Part shown: piece by piece, positions 1 to 12,300 of the stretch | Layout of the letters: each line of letters starts with the position of its first letter | Position numbering within the stretch: position 1 is the first letter of the stretch | NCBI GenBank assembly: GCA_049999765.1 | Contig: JBNGIQ010003293.1 | Coordinates: 1 to 32,708 of the forward strand | Direction: 5' to 3' | Length of the DNA: 32,708 nt | Origin: Phaeoceros laevis | Lineage: Eukaryota > Anthocerotophyta > Anthocerotopsida > Notothyladales | Program-made: the position numbers and the translations under genes | Notes under the pieces: generated by a model | Told to the model about the DNA's origin: nothing | What the model saw: only the letters and a program-made list of their open reading frames with translations | The model's database searches: none

Positions 1-150
1 ATTCTGAATAATGCATGAAATAATGAAAATTCCAAAAAAAACATAACATTGAGAAGATGTCATTTTGTTGCAAACCTAGCTTCTCTTCATTGGAAATTTT
101 GAATAACAGATCTCATACTCTTTGTGGAAGTAATAGGAGACTTTAGTGCC

Positions 151-323
151 TGCTTAGGAGAGAGGCCGCATGGCAATAAAAAAAAGGGATTGCAATACAC
201 AAACTACATGCTTAGGAGAGAGTCCACATGGTTATAAAAAAATGGATTGCAATAAAAAAATTAAATGCTTAGGAGAGAGTCCACATGGCAATAAAAAAAG
301 GGATTGCAATTCACAAATTAATA
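151..323. repeat. Tandem repeat, three copies of a 57-58 bp unit
   Basis: Three head-to-tail copies begin at 151, 209 and 266 with the same start, TGCTTAGGAGAGAG, followed by a CCRCATGG core, an A-rich run and GGATTGCAAT. Copies differ by a few substitutions and by the length of the A-run. There is no coding signal; it looks like a small minisatellite. Confidence 0.85.
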
Positions 324-812
324 GGTTGTGACCCTTACCAGCACTTCAAATCCTATCCTCGAGGTACTAAGGAAATAGGCTTCCTCACTTCTCACTTCTT
401 ATTTTTTGAATTCCCCAATTTTGGACCGTATCTATCAACTTTGAAAATGAGGCAGATTCTTATAACTAATGGTATATTTTTTGATATAAAATAATATATT
501 TTCTAGATTATTCGCAAAGGAATGTAAATTGTGGTACAAGCGGTTACATACTGTAGTGGTGCAGCAACTTTGCTACATTCTCTCCAGGCAACAAATACTC
601 GATATTTTAAGAACGTCCTAGAATTATGTGAAGTAGTATTACTTATTTCATGTCCTATTGTTTCTAAAAGATATTATGAAAAAGGTCCCACTGCAGGAAG
701 GGGCTTTTCTTTTGGAAGAACCCACGGTGGGGCGGGGCTTTCCTTCTAAATAAAAGATTCTGAGGAATATGTAAGTGCCAGGATGTATGTGGAGTGGGCA
801 CCACCTCCGAAT

Positions 813-876
813 ACTCCACTAGAATAAGGCGGAGTGGGCAATGGGCAATGGGCATCAAACTCCACTAGAATAAGGC
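813..876. repeat. Spaced direct repeat
   Basis: The 18-base word ACTCCACTAGAATAAGGC occurs at 813-830 and again at 859-876. A second word, GGAGTGGGCA, occurs at 791 and 831. Together they indicate a local duplication with a period of about 40-46 bases. No function is evident. Confidence 0.7.
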
Positions 877-1303
877 ACAGCCTTCAACCTCCTTTCCCCA
901 ACAGCACCGTATCCAGGTTGGGAGGAGGTTTATTTATCTGAGTAGTCTACTCTGGAGTAGTTTGAATACAGAAACATGGGCGACAGGCGCAAAAACTCCG
1001 TAGGAATTATTCAAGGCTGGTACAAACAGCCTTTCTAGCGTTTCTATCTTGTCGCAAGCTGGATACTACGAGTGCATCCGCCCAGTGATTCGTTCCGATG
1101 GACCTTAGCGCCCTGTGCTGCTAGTAAGCTCGCAGTTAGATGTAGCTCAGATGTTTGTACACTGTGTACAGTTAGCACGGCACAGGGGCTTGATCAGTGC
1201 GTGGAAGTCTCGCCTAGGAAGTAATCTGTCTTGACCTGAGCGCTCTCGGTCGCTAGACCTCTGTCAAGTCAGCCATTCATCATGCTGGGGCCAAAATCTC
1301 CGT

Positions 1304-3320
1304 CTATTCTCTTAGTGCCTCCGTCACTGGGTGGCGCATCCCTTCGGTCAAATCTTCCTTGAGTCGGGAAGGAGAACCCACTGCCTTTTCCATCTCCGAG
1401 AACCATTCCCCGATCCCAGTCACATTTGAAACCATGTCATGACCAGCTCGCAGGTGTCGAATTGGTCTAAGGACACCAAAGACAGCCAAATCCGCCAGAT
1501 TTGGTTCAGTTCCACCTGAAACCAGGCACCGATTATCAGGCACAAACTCAAGCCATTGAACTGGCCAAACCTCCACCTGAGTAAGGCAACTGTGGCAACT
1601 AAATTTGCAAACATGAGCAGGCACTTGCTAGACCTCTGTGGATAATCCCTTGTAAATGAACACTGATCCAACAGGCCACCAGGAAATCTAGAGTAAGGAC
1701 AGTACCCATAAATGTCCGGCCATCAAGAGCATGCACCCATTCCTGCACAGCGCTATACAGGGCAAATCTTGGATCACGAATATGGTGGCGCTTCTTAAGT
1801 CGCTTGCTGATAAGATACATGGCTGCAGCTCCTACATACTTCCCTGTTACTCTCTCCATGTCTGTGAAGTTTCCTGACGTGCAAGATCACCAGAATTTCG
1901 TTAGAAGTTGACTGCAGATCTTTAGAATATGGAACCAGCTGCTGTTGCAATCTCCGCTGCAGCTTACCATTTGTGGTAATGTAATCAAATGCCTCTAGGG
2001 ATTCTCTTAAGGTTCTGTAGATGTTAGGAGATAGCATATGTACAAGATGATCATCCACCCACCTGCAATATTCATTCACAAGTGGCACCGGTAGTCAGTA
2101 CCAGACCCTTGCCTTTTGAGTAGGAGTGGAATAAAAATCCTGAATTTTCTGTACAGACACACCTGCGCCATTTCTCCTCTTCTGCTTTTGAAGCAGAATC
2201 TGCAGCCTTTGTCGGACTTATCCTCTGATCCAAAAGTGTGATAATTTCTGCATCCAGTCAAGCCAGAGTACCTCTCAGGTCAGGAAGCTCAAACTATGAG
2301 ACTCCTGAACTTTGAAGCCCTGAACCGAATTAAGTCTTTACTACCTCTCATCCAAAAAAGTTCCATATCAGGCTTCCCACCGTAAGGCAACAGCTACCTG
2401 CGTTCAACACAAATAACTACAATCCAACAAAGGACAAGCAAGAATACTGCCAGCATACCAGTGGAGTCATTCAGTTGATGTCCGTCAACCACCAGCACAG
2501 GAACCTTCTTGTAATCTGACCAGTTCAGCTCCTTCTTGCCGATGGGATTCACTTCCACTACATGATAAGGGATGTCGTGGTAATCCAGAAAAGCTGCCAG
2601 ACACACAGGCTACGATAAAATCAACTCAGTTCAAACTAATTGTTTATAAATTCCACAAGATAACGAGGAAAGGAACGGTGACCAACAAGAGCAGCATTCT
2701 GGATTACAGTAAAGTTCTAATCTGGACGACTCTCCCAAGACAGGCAGAGAGAATAAGATGGGGCATCCAAAGCATGCAAGAATCAAGACCCCTGGGCATC
2801 TGAACGAAGATGGATCTCCGCAAACTGGAACCAGAAAATTACACATCGTGCTTATTCATCCAATCCAACCGTAACTAAAGACCATACAGTCAGATATCCA
2901 CATTCACTGCCCTAAATCTGTCACCAGCGTGCAAGGAAATCGAGCCTAGTTTCTTGCCCAAAAACGATGGTGCAACGCAAGATGCCAACCTTTGACTTTG
3001 TTGCAAAACGGGCATGCCTCGTACTGGTACAGAATCACCTCTTTCGGCACAAGCTCAGGTGCAGGTCTCTCCTTTGCCCACGCGACGGTGCTCAAACCGG
3101 ACGCAGCAAAGCTGAGAGTTAGGGTACCTACTGCCACTATGACAGCCTTGGAACTCCTTGGATCCACACCGGACTTGCTATGGTAAGTGGAACTGTATGA
3201 CCCTGAGATCTGCAGCAAAGAGCCATGCCCTTCTCCTCGTAAAGCCTGTGTCTGCTGCTGGGCTGCGACTCTGGCAGATCCTCTGAGCAGAAGCCTGCTC
3301 AGGGCTCCCGCGTTGCGCAT
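1304..3320 (-). CDS. PTGES2: Prostaglandin E synthase 2-like protein (glutaredoxin + GST-like domains)
   Basis: Six exons on the minus strand: 3320-2990, 2593-2459, 2247-2163, 2062-1968, 1873-1706 and 1515-1304. All introns are GT-AG and the phases close to 341 codons plus stop. The first ATG of the frame (3320) precedes a basic, Ser/Arg-rich presumed organelle leader. A hydrophobic stretch at about residues 58-78 follows, then a thioredoxin-fold domain with the motif CPFC (Cys103, Cys106), then a GST-C-like helical domain ending near GGTEPNLADLAVFGVLR. This order matches membrane-associated PGE synthase 2, known in animals to bind glutathione and haem and to isomerise PGH2. Plants make no classical prostaglandins, so its substrate here is unknown; a glutathione-linked redox role in an organelle membrane is inference. 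Family assignment is strong, function weak. Confidence 0.88.
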
Positions 3321-4704
3321 TCTGCACACAGATGCTCGTGGTCGCGGTGGCCGCAGATTCACCGAATTCGGACGCCGCAGTAAGGGAGGTGAAAAAGTGT
3401 GTCCCCAGGGCAACTCACTTACCGCCAGCTGTGCACCAATTTACTGGCTTCTAAAGCAAACCCAGTTCTTTGTTTCGTGTTCTTCTTCTGTGGAAATGAC
3501 GAAGGACTTACCAAGTGCCGGAAGCCTCGTTTCATCTGCGTCACGTGATCCAATCATCAACCGTAACAGGTACCTGAACAATCCTGGCAGAAATGCTTCT
3601 GCGCCACTGCAACTGCAGAATTACCATTGACAATTACGTATAGGGTCATGGAGTGAACACACTGGGGTGGGAAATATAAGGTTTTACGTTTGCCATGACC
3701 TCCCTGAGCTCCATCAGAGGCGACTGAGGCGTTCACAAGGGGCGTTCACAATGCTATCAGAGTGTGTCAAAGTTTTAAGAGAACCGCTGGACTTTGAGTC
3801 GTGGAAATTGCACGAAAGCGACTCGGACTTGAAGTCATGAAGATTGATCATGGGGCCGCCCAAAATGGGCCTATATGCACGTTCTCCACGCTTGCAAGCA
3901 TGCTCTTCGAAACCACAAAGAACTTCACGGCCGTCTTGTGGGGAACAGCTGCTGACTCTCAGGAGTCCTGAAGGGCTCTCAGCGGAAGCTGAATCTTTTT
4001 TTAGCCGCCCCACCGCTGCGGAATCGTAAGCGCATTGTCATTGCGGCATTGAGGACCTACGGCAATCCTTCCTGCAAGAGAAGACAGGTTGAGGAATTTG
4101 AGCTTTTCTAGGGCTTTGCTATCGGAATTGAGCTCTCCTAGGCGTCGGCTCTTTCATCATTCGCTCTGGGAAATGTGTCTCTTCCTCGAGGACAATTGCT
4201 TATCTCTTCTTGAATGCAGCTGGAGACAGACATGGAAATCTTGCTCAAGAAGGGCTTGTGCTCAAGTACAACATGCAGCGGTTCTTGCCAATGAGCTGCT
4301 CACTCGAAAGCAGAAGGTTATAGTTGTCACAGGTGACTGGGAAACTACATTCACACACAGCTTGGACCAGTATATCGGAAAAGCCTCTTGTAGACTTCCT
4401 TGCCCAGCAGCGTAGTCTGTTCCAACATTAACAACCACCTATATTTTTCCAATCGATTTGCGAATGGGAAAGTCCTGTTGAGATGAAGGCATCGTTGGCC
4501 CCCCACTTACTCAGGAGAACACATAAGTCATCAACGTCCTCTCCTTTGCCCACGCTACGCTGCTCACCCCAGACGCGGCAAAGCTGAGAGTTGGGTACAT
4601 ACTGGAAGTGCTAAATTCACTCAACAACACAACGAGGCTTCCTTCAAACGCTGGTAGCCCATTGTCAACTCTGCTACTTCCTACGTGGGTGAACATCCAC
4701 GGGT
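3321..4704. other. Intergenic region between the PGES2-like gene and eS27
   Basis: Both flanking genes are on the minus strand, so this holds the 5' region of the PGES2-like gene and the 3' region of eS27. Open frames such as 3187-3630 and 4089-4415 (+) show no family resemblance and no splice logic. The only recognisable item is the exon fragment at 4539-4597, listed separately. Confidence 0.55.
4539..4597 (-). pseudogene. Duplicated fragment of PGES2-like exon 1
   Basis: About 60 bases here closely match 3067-3125 in exon 1 of the PGES2-like gene, in the same orientation, differing at roughly eight positions. Read on the minus strand both give LSFAASG-S-VAWAKER (residues 69-85 of the intact protein). 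Similarity stops abruptly on both sides, and the flanks lack both the leader and the CPFC domain. It is therefore a broken partial copy about 1.4 kb upstream of its source. It cannot encode a functional protein by itself. Confidence 0.75.
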
Positions 4705-5308
<604 letters not shown>

Positions 5309-6119
5309 GATTACGCGCCTTGCAGCGTCCAGCTGAAGAAGACCTAGAAGACCTAAGGAGCGAAAGACTCACTATTTCGACAAGGCAGCATAATATAGTC
5401 CCCGAGATTTAGGTCGCTGAGCCTGTGCGTCATAAGAAACTCGGATGACACGTCGTCTCGTCGTACGAAACTACTATGAAACGTGCCTGGACGAGAATCG
5501 ATCCGTCCAAGCTGCGGAAGCGCTGAGCCGCTTGAGCGCCTTGGGAGTATGTGTGAATGAACCTGACTCCTGAATCTAGTATGCAGGCTGCATCCTAAAC
5601 ATCTTTTGCGTCCCTGGCCGCATCCCCACGGCGCCCCTTGGCGCGTATGCTGATATGGACATCGATGGTGACAGCTCAGTCAAGCTCATCAGACCTTTGG
5701 GGGCGGACCGAATGTCTGCTGCCTTCAAGCTGTCTTTGAGGTCAAAAGAGGATGCCTTTTGCACCCCTCCCATGCCACAGTGGACGACCAAGCAGCAGGA
5801 GCCTCTACAACCTTGCGGTCCGGTGCGAACACCGACGGTCCCAGTATCGGAGGTTCTACTTTCCAAGCTTTCCTCTCATCACATGTTCACTATGCCCGAA
5901 AAAGAGGAAAGGGTGTGTATTTTCAAGCTAATCACGACTTGTTTTAATTAGGTGGCACCGATGATCTACAAAAGCGCAAGCCTTCATGCTTCTGGAAATG
6001 GTTTTGTCGCATGATTCGTCAGATCCTAAATCATTCTATCAACTGGCGGAGTAATTTTCCCTTTTTGTTTTGAAAGCCACCATCCAACAGTGGCTGTGCG
6101 CGTGGGACCGATCTCGGCC
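5309..6119. other. Bidirectional intergenic region, eS27 / reductase
   Basis: About 810 bases separate two divergent start codons, so both promoters must lie here. A 98-codon plus-strand frame at 5655-5951 begins with MDIDGDSSVKLIRPLGADRM but shows no family I know and ends without splice continuity. I treat it as chance or as a degraded exon. Confidence 0.5.
5358..5398 (-). promoter_or_regulatory. Possible eS27 core promoter: TATA-like element and pyrimidine tract
   Basis: Read on the minus strand, a TATA-like CTATATTA (5398-5391) lies about 85 bases upstream of the start codon. A pyrimidine-rich CTTTCGCTCC (5367-5358) lies some 25-30 bases further down, where transcription would begin. Ribosomal protein mRNAs often start with a pyrimidine tract (5' TOP-like). 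Position and composition fit, but this is inference without transcript data. Confidence 0.35.
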
Positions 6120-8432
6120 ATGGCAGGTCTAGTCAAGGGCAAGATGTTGCCTAGGCACTCACTATGCAGCTCCGAATTCTTCCCTGCCAAGCCAAGCACA
6201 TTCTTTGCGGCTCCCTTGAGGAGTATCGGGAACAACATTTTCTCCTCCCAACGAGCTGGCTTCAGATGTCTGCTTCAAGCATCCGGCCGGCGCTCGTTCG
6301 CCGTCCGCGCTGGCTCTGGATCACCAGGTGAGAAGAGAGATTTTGCATGTTTGCCCACAGCGCAATGCTGCTTTCCTGTGCGAACGAGGAGCCTGCAGGC
6401 TGCGATGCTGCTTTCAGTACGGACTTGTAATGGATTATTCTTTGTTTTGACGCAGAAGAGCAAACCAAGCCAACTGTTGGATTCTTAGGATTGGGGATCA
6501 TGGGCACAGCCATGGCCCGCAACCTTGTGAAGGCAGGGTAAACCTGGCAAATAAATCCTACTGTCGAATTTTAGCGTTTGTTTTTCCAAGGCTAGCTGGG
6601 CTGAGCCTAGAACATTACAGGTATGATGTGACAGTGTGGAACCGGACAGCTAGCAAGTGTCAGGAGCTTGTCGATGAAGGGGCGAAGTAAGGTCACTTGA
6701 ACACTTTCGGGAATTGTTCAGCCCTCACAAAAATCTCTAAGAGTCAGCATCCACATGCTAAGTTGTTGCTAAGAGGAGTTATGGTACAACTTGGGTTACT
6801 GGATGCAGGCATGGCAAAACACCCGCGGAAACTGCACATGCCTGTGACATCACTTTTGCAATGCTAGCTGATCCAGCCAGCGCAGTTCTGTATCTTGTTC
6901 TCCTCTTCTGTCCAATTCGTTGGTGCTGCCCGTCTGCTACCGTATGGTTCTGGCTGGCTAACTCGTTGAAAGCGATCGTGTGCAGATTCAGGTTGCTTGT
7001 GGACCAGAGGGAGCTGTTGAAGGTTTAGGAGAGAGAAAAGGGTACCAGACCTTGAATTATGTGACTGTTCCTTGCATTCAAAATCCTTTGGTCAGTGAAT
7101 CTCCCTTCTGTGTGCTGTGACATAAGGTGTCTTGAGTGTGGATGCACGTTGTCGCACACAAAACGATTGGTGAAGATGCATTGGACCATTGTGACGGCAA
7201 CCTCATTGTTGTGTTGCACATGTGATAGATATGTTGATGTGTCAACTGTGGACGGGGACACTTCCAAAACTATCAGCAAAGCTGTTACCTCAACTGGAGC
7301 CTTGTTCCTCGAGGTGTGAATTCACAAGCACTGCACCTGTGCCACTTCTCGCTTATTTGTTGGCATTGCAGAAGGTGTTCTGGTTGACTTTGTTTGAGCC
7401 GTTTTTGAACCTTGTGCATTTTGTTAACTGAGTGGGGATTCTTGATTTCCAGGCCCCAGTATCAGGCTCCAAGAAACCTGCAGAGGATGGAAAACTAATC
7501 TTTCTAACAGCTGGTGAGCATCAGGACAATAATCTCCTCAGGCCATGCATTTTCGACCTTGCTATTCACCTTTTGAGTGCCCTATGGCAGGGGACAGACA
7601 GCTGTATGACCGAGTGGCACCAATTCTAGATGTCATGGGCAAGGTGCTTTACAGTGCAGGCCTCCTATGCTGAGCAATCGTGTCTTATCTGGTTCTGCAA
7701 TCTCGTCATCTCGTTTGTTCTGGTTGTGTCTGATGGCAGTCAAGGTTCTTTTTGGGTGAAGCTGGCAACGGTGCAGCTATGAAGCTTGTAGTTAACATGA
7801 TAATGGGAACGTACGGCATCCCCACCACACGCCCAGTCAGAAACTCGTGATCGTCACTGCCTCATCCTTGCATTGTATTCTACAGGCACACATGCCTCCT
7901 GATTGTGGTCACCTTTGTTTGTTTCAGCATGATGGCCTCTTTCTCGGAAGGGCTGGTGCTTGGTGGCAAGGTTGGACTTGACCAGAAAACGATCATCGAG
8001 GTCGGACTCTGAGCCTTAGCCCGCTGTGTCACTCCAAAATTTTCTGCCATCCTGCTTACGCTGCTAACTGTGGAAACACTATGTAAAACAGGTCCTGTCA
8101 CAAGGTGCGATAAGTGCTCCCATGTGGAACATGAAAGGTCCTACAATGATGGAAGGAGTGTATTTACCGGCGTTCCCATTGAAGCATCAACAGAAGGTAC
8201 GTTTCCAGGGCCACTCTGGGTCTACAGCCTTGGTTTTGATGAGAAATAATTTATCTTCGGTCGTACTTGGGCGCTGTTCCAGGATTTACGACTAGCCCTG
8301 GCATTGGCAGAGGAAGTGAATCAACCAACTCCCGTTGCTGCCTCTGTCAATGAGCTGTACAAAGTTGCTAAGGCCTCAGGTCTTGGGGACAAAGATTTCT
8401 CGGCTGTCATTGAAGCTCTAAAGCTGCAGTGA
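6120..8432 (+). CDS. GLYR2: Glyoxylate/succinic semialdehyde reductase, organellar (GLYR2 type)
   Basis: Twelve exons: 6120-6327, 6456-6537, 6621-6686, 6809-6884, 6986-7041, 7229-7313, 7453-7513, 7591-7643, 7740-7810, 7928-8000, 8092-8196 and 8283-8432. All phases close to 361 residues. Residues 1 to about 65 are a Ser/Arg-rich transit peptide. Then come the Rossmann motif GFLGLGIMG (78-86), the substrate-loop signature APVSGSKKPAEDG (from 192), the catalytic lysine in GNGAAMKLVVN (Lys244), and the helical C-terminal domain with FPLKHQQKDLRLALALAEE. It belongs to the beta-hydroxyacid dehydrogenase family. Plant relatives use NADPH to reduce glyoxylate to glycolate and succinic semialdehyde to gamma-hydroxybutyrate, detoxifying aldehydes of photorespiration and the GABA shunt. 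The leader suggests chloroplast and/or mitochondrion. The ATG at 6120 is the first in frame. Confidence 0.93.
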
Positions 8433-8551
8433 GAGCAATCCTGAAACCGGGCTGCTGCTGCTTGTAGCCGTACGTGGTCACTGAGGGAGTACAACGAAAG
8501 CGGGAATTGTTAGCATTGGAGATCACCTGTACTCTTGGATTGGAGACTTAG

Positions 8552-9062
8552 AGGAGTTGGCCTGGTTTGCGGATCGCTCGAGATAGTTATCGGACGAAAC
8601 AAGCGCGTATAATCATAGAATACGTGTTTGGGCTCAAAAAAATCCCGTTTTTCTTCTGCTCGTACGCATCCGTGGTCGGAGCTTATTTTTCCAAAAACAT
8701 TTAAATTCTATCTAATCTATCTCTTCCTACGTCATCCTCCCCCTTCCGCGGGGAGCCGGTATCATTGCCAGTTTGGGAGGTCACCTACACTGCTTGTAGT
8801 CGAGTAGTATCCCGGGATAACGGGCTGGGTGAGAACGTCATTGGCGCAGCACCCGAATGTGACCGGCGCGTGACCGGCGCGTATCCGGAAATACTTGAAA
8901 ACGATCCGCATAGAGGCCTTTCGCACTCGCCGGTTTGGAGGGGCTAAACACGAGTTTGGCCCCACTTTTCGCGGTTAAATAACTGGGCCAAATCCGGATC
9001 GGGCTAACCTACACATCCGATAAATATAGTCAAAAGGCGATCCGCAAACCAGGCCAACTCCT
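8552..9062. mobile_element. MITE-like element with 26 bp terminal inverted repeats
   Basis: A perfect 26-base inverted repeat bounds this segment: 8552-8577 (starts AGGAGTTGGCCTGG) and 9037-9062 (its reverse complement). Further in, an imperfect match continues, with TTATCGGACG at 8587-8596 facing CATCCGATAA at 9014-9023. The 511-base interior has no coding frame of note and contains small GC-rich repeats such as GTGACCGGCGC twice near 8860-8880. Size, long inverted ends and lack of coding fit a non-autonomous DNA transposon. I could not define a convincing target-site duplication; the word CTGTACTCT occurs outside both ends, but not at equal distances. Confidence 0.6.
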
Positions 9063-9365
9063 GTACTCTCTTCTCTGCTCATGAGAAAGCTGCATAGCCG
9101 GATCATCGGCGATAGAAATTCAAACCATGGATATCAACGCTGTGCTGGGTCCCAGCAATTTTAACTGCCTGATTCTTGTTTCGCAGAGTGTTTGTTGATC
9201 CGACGTTGATTTTTACCGGAACGTCAGCCGAACAGTGGTTGGGTGTCCCGTGAGCTGGATACACTCGGTTCAGACGACATGGCTTTAGTCTAAGTTTACA
9301 GATGTGTGCTTCATCGGCACAGTGTGTCCATCTCAAACAGTCTGAAGCATCTCTTGTCTGGTGCG

Positions 9366-12300
9366 ATGGATTTGCTGCAGAGATGTGCGATTGGGTTGGT
9401 TCTGGTTTTGGCCATTACAGCTCCCATGTTCTCCCCTGCCTTGTTTGTATCCTCTACGCTCGCCTCCGTGGTGTTGGGCCTCGCGGCGGTTCTAGCATTT
9501 TTTCCAAAAAAAGATGGGGCAGCGCCGAGGAAGGATTCTTCTCCAACGACAGGGAAGGGAAGAGCTACAGAGAGCGAGTTAGATGGATCAAGACTGGAGC
9601 ACAGCGGATCACCAGAGGCACCTGATGAAATTAGGGTCGCAAGCTCAAGTGTTGAAGGAAACGTTTCTAAAGGAGAAAAATCCTTCCAACTCACTGGGAT
9701 TCGGGAGCAGGGCATTTCATCAAAAGAGGCTTCCATACTCGAGGAAATGCCTGGAGTTCTGGGAGTCAATCTCGGCGACCAGGGATTGGAAAAGACCTTG
9801 TCAGATGTAAAATCAGCCATACAGTCTCCATCTCAAGGATCAAAAGAAGGGAAAGCTGTAGATGGAAAAATTTCCACTCCTGAAAGTACGTCTCTATCCC
9901 TGCCTGAAGCGGAGGAGAAATCAAGAGCTCCAGATTTGTTGAAGTTGAAGGAGTCAGTGTCTGCTTCTCCTGGTGCGAGGGCAATGGCTGCAGCGCTCAG
10001 AGCACGAAATGCCAAGTTAGCACCTCAAGGTTGGGTTCCATTCTGCTATCCTTGCTGAACCTGATGTGGTTAGGGACATTAAAAACTTGTTCTCAGCAAC
10101 TCCACTCCCACTCTGCCTTGGTTGTGGAACTAACTTGGAACTATCGGCAGGGCAATCAGACCTGTTAGTCTTGTATGGTTCACAAACGGGTAATGCAATG
10201 GAGATTGCCAAGGGAATTGCTGCAGAGGCTCCAAGTAGAGGCATCAAATCCCGCGTTTTTGCAATGAACGATTTCCCTTTGGTAATGCAACACTAGGGTG
10301 TGAAGTATATGAATACACAGTTAGTTGAAGGGCTGTTCTGATCCGTGTTCTTTGATGGGCACCCATGTGAATACACAGGCTAAGCTCGCCAGGTCAACCT
10401 CCGTTCAGTTTCTTGTGGTAGTCGTTTCAAGCACTGGAGATGGAGACCCACCTGAGAACTGTGATAGATTCTATCATGGACTTAGGAAGGCGTCAGAGCC
10501 CAACTATTTGAAGAATGTTTGGTTCACAGTTTGTGGTAAGGTTGAGCTCATCAGCGAGACTTAGATAACTTGCATACCCCTCCTTGTGCTTGCTGATTCG
10601 GTTGAAGGAATTTGGATTTGACGCAGGCGTATTGTGATGCAGGCCTTGGAGATTCAAACTACACGAAGTTTATGGGAGTGCCAAAGTTAATAAATTCACG
10701 TCTCTTAGAGCTTGGCGCTCACAGGTTTTGTAAAACCTGTGAGGCAGATGAAGTTGAAGGGTATAGCTTCCCAGCAGCTCCTTTGTTTTTGTTTCTCTTT
10801 GTTCTGTATAGTCAGATCACGTTGCGCACAATACTATTTTATTGCAAAGGTTACTTACTACAAGTGCTGGACAGGCTCGAGGATGCTGTGGACAAGTGGA
10901 CTGCAGGATTGTGGGGACCTCTTAAGGCAGCTATGCAATCTGCCGCTTTTCCAGGAAATGATTCTCCACAAGGAGCAGTGGCTGCAACGACAGAGCCAGA
11001 ACCAGACATGAAGTTAGTTGGTGTCCCTCCTTTGCAACCATGCCGGGTACAAATAGTTTGGGACAGAGATGAAATGCCAAGCCCATCTCAGAATGGCCAT
11101 GTAAGGCACGCTGAAGGTGAAGGGTACACAGCAGCATCTCCGTTTTGGGCTACAGTACGTTCGGCTCATTACATGACAGCAAGATGGTCAGACAGAAAAG
11201 TGATACATGCAACTCTTGATATACGTGGAAGTGGCATTACATACCGTCCTGGAGACTCCATCGGAGTAATGCCTGTGAATGAGGAAGATTTGGTTGACAG
11301 ACTTTTGAGCAGGCTCGGGATTGATGGGAGAAAAGTGTTCAGTTTGAGAGGAGTGCAGGATGGCAGTGGAGCAGTTTGTAGTCACGTGAAGTTTCCATGT
11401 TCAGTCAAGACTGCTCTTATGAAGTACTGTACTTTGACAGGGCTTCCCTCAAAAGGTTTTCTTCGAATGCTAGCAGAATACACATCAAACACTGAGGAGA
11501 AGGAAAAGTTGCTGCAATTGTGTTCCCGTGGTGGGAAGGATCTGTATGTGAAAGAGGTTCTCGCAGGTCGTCCAAATGTTCTAGACCTTTTAACTGAGTT
11601 TGGGTCATGTAACCCACCCCTGGCACACCTATTCGACAGTCTCCCTCCTCTTGTATGTCGGTACTATTCAGTTTCCAGTGCACCTGAGGAGAGCCCAGAT
11701 AGTATTGACATTGCATTCAGTGTGGTGCGGTTTGAAACTAAGAAAGATAGACTCTTCAAGGGCGTTTGTACCACTTGGTTAGAAAGGGTACTGGATCTGG
11801 AAGCAGGTGGCAGAGCAAACGATTTGCAGATTCCTATTTTTCCAAAAGGCGGTGGAGCCTTTTGTCTGCCTTCGGACTTCAGCGCTCCCATCATCATGAT
11901 TGGACCTGGGACTGGTGTGGCTCCTTTTCGAGGATTTTTACAAGAGCGGAGGAAGAAAAAGGAACACTTGGCAGATGCAGGTGAATCTTGGCTGTTCTTT
12001 GGCTGCCGTCAGGTAGATGAAGACTATCTCTATAAGAACGATTTCGAGGTTTTTGCAAAGGATGGGACTCTCACTCATTTTGAGGTGGCGTTTTCTCGAG
12101 CTTCAGAGACAAAGGTAATGTTCCTGGTGGTAGTGGTCATCCTTTGTTTGTAGAGCTCACTCTAGAAGTTTGATCCAGCCGTCATACCAAATCTGTGCTC
12201 ACAACATGTTTATTACTCATCTGCTAAATGATTTCAGGTTTACGTCCAAGATAAGATGAAAGAGCATGGAGAAGCACTCTGCTCCATACTTGTTAACAAC

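Larger units (their letters stand above)
1..1303. other. Left flank without a recognisable gene
   Basis: AT-rich up to about 700, then mixed composition. I see no conserved coding segment on either strand. The region carries a short tandem repeat (151-323) and a spaced direct repeat (813-876), described separately. The right part must hold the 3' untranslated region and polyadenylation signal of the minus-strand gene that stops at 1304, but I cannot place them. Confidence 0.6.

Noticed and set aside
3187-3630. 147-codon plus-strand frame
   Set aside because: It overlaps exon 1 of the PGES2-like gene antisense and has no recognisable domain.
4089-4415. 108-codon plus-strand frame in the PGES2/eS27 spacer
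   Set aside because: A stretch around LANELLTRKQKVIVV looks briefly protein-like, but there are no splice signals, no extension and no family I recognise.
5655-5951. 98-codon plus-strand frame starting MDIDGDSS
   Set aside because: No homology recognised and located in the shared promoter of two divergent genes; kept only as a note in the intergenic entry.
9311-9820. 169-codon minus-strand frame opposite MTRR exon 1
   Set aside because: Shadow of the Ser/Glu-rich linker; no motif, and the plus-strand frame continues in phase into conserved domains.
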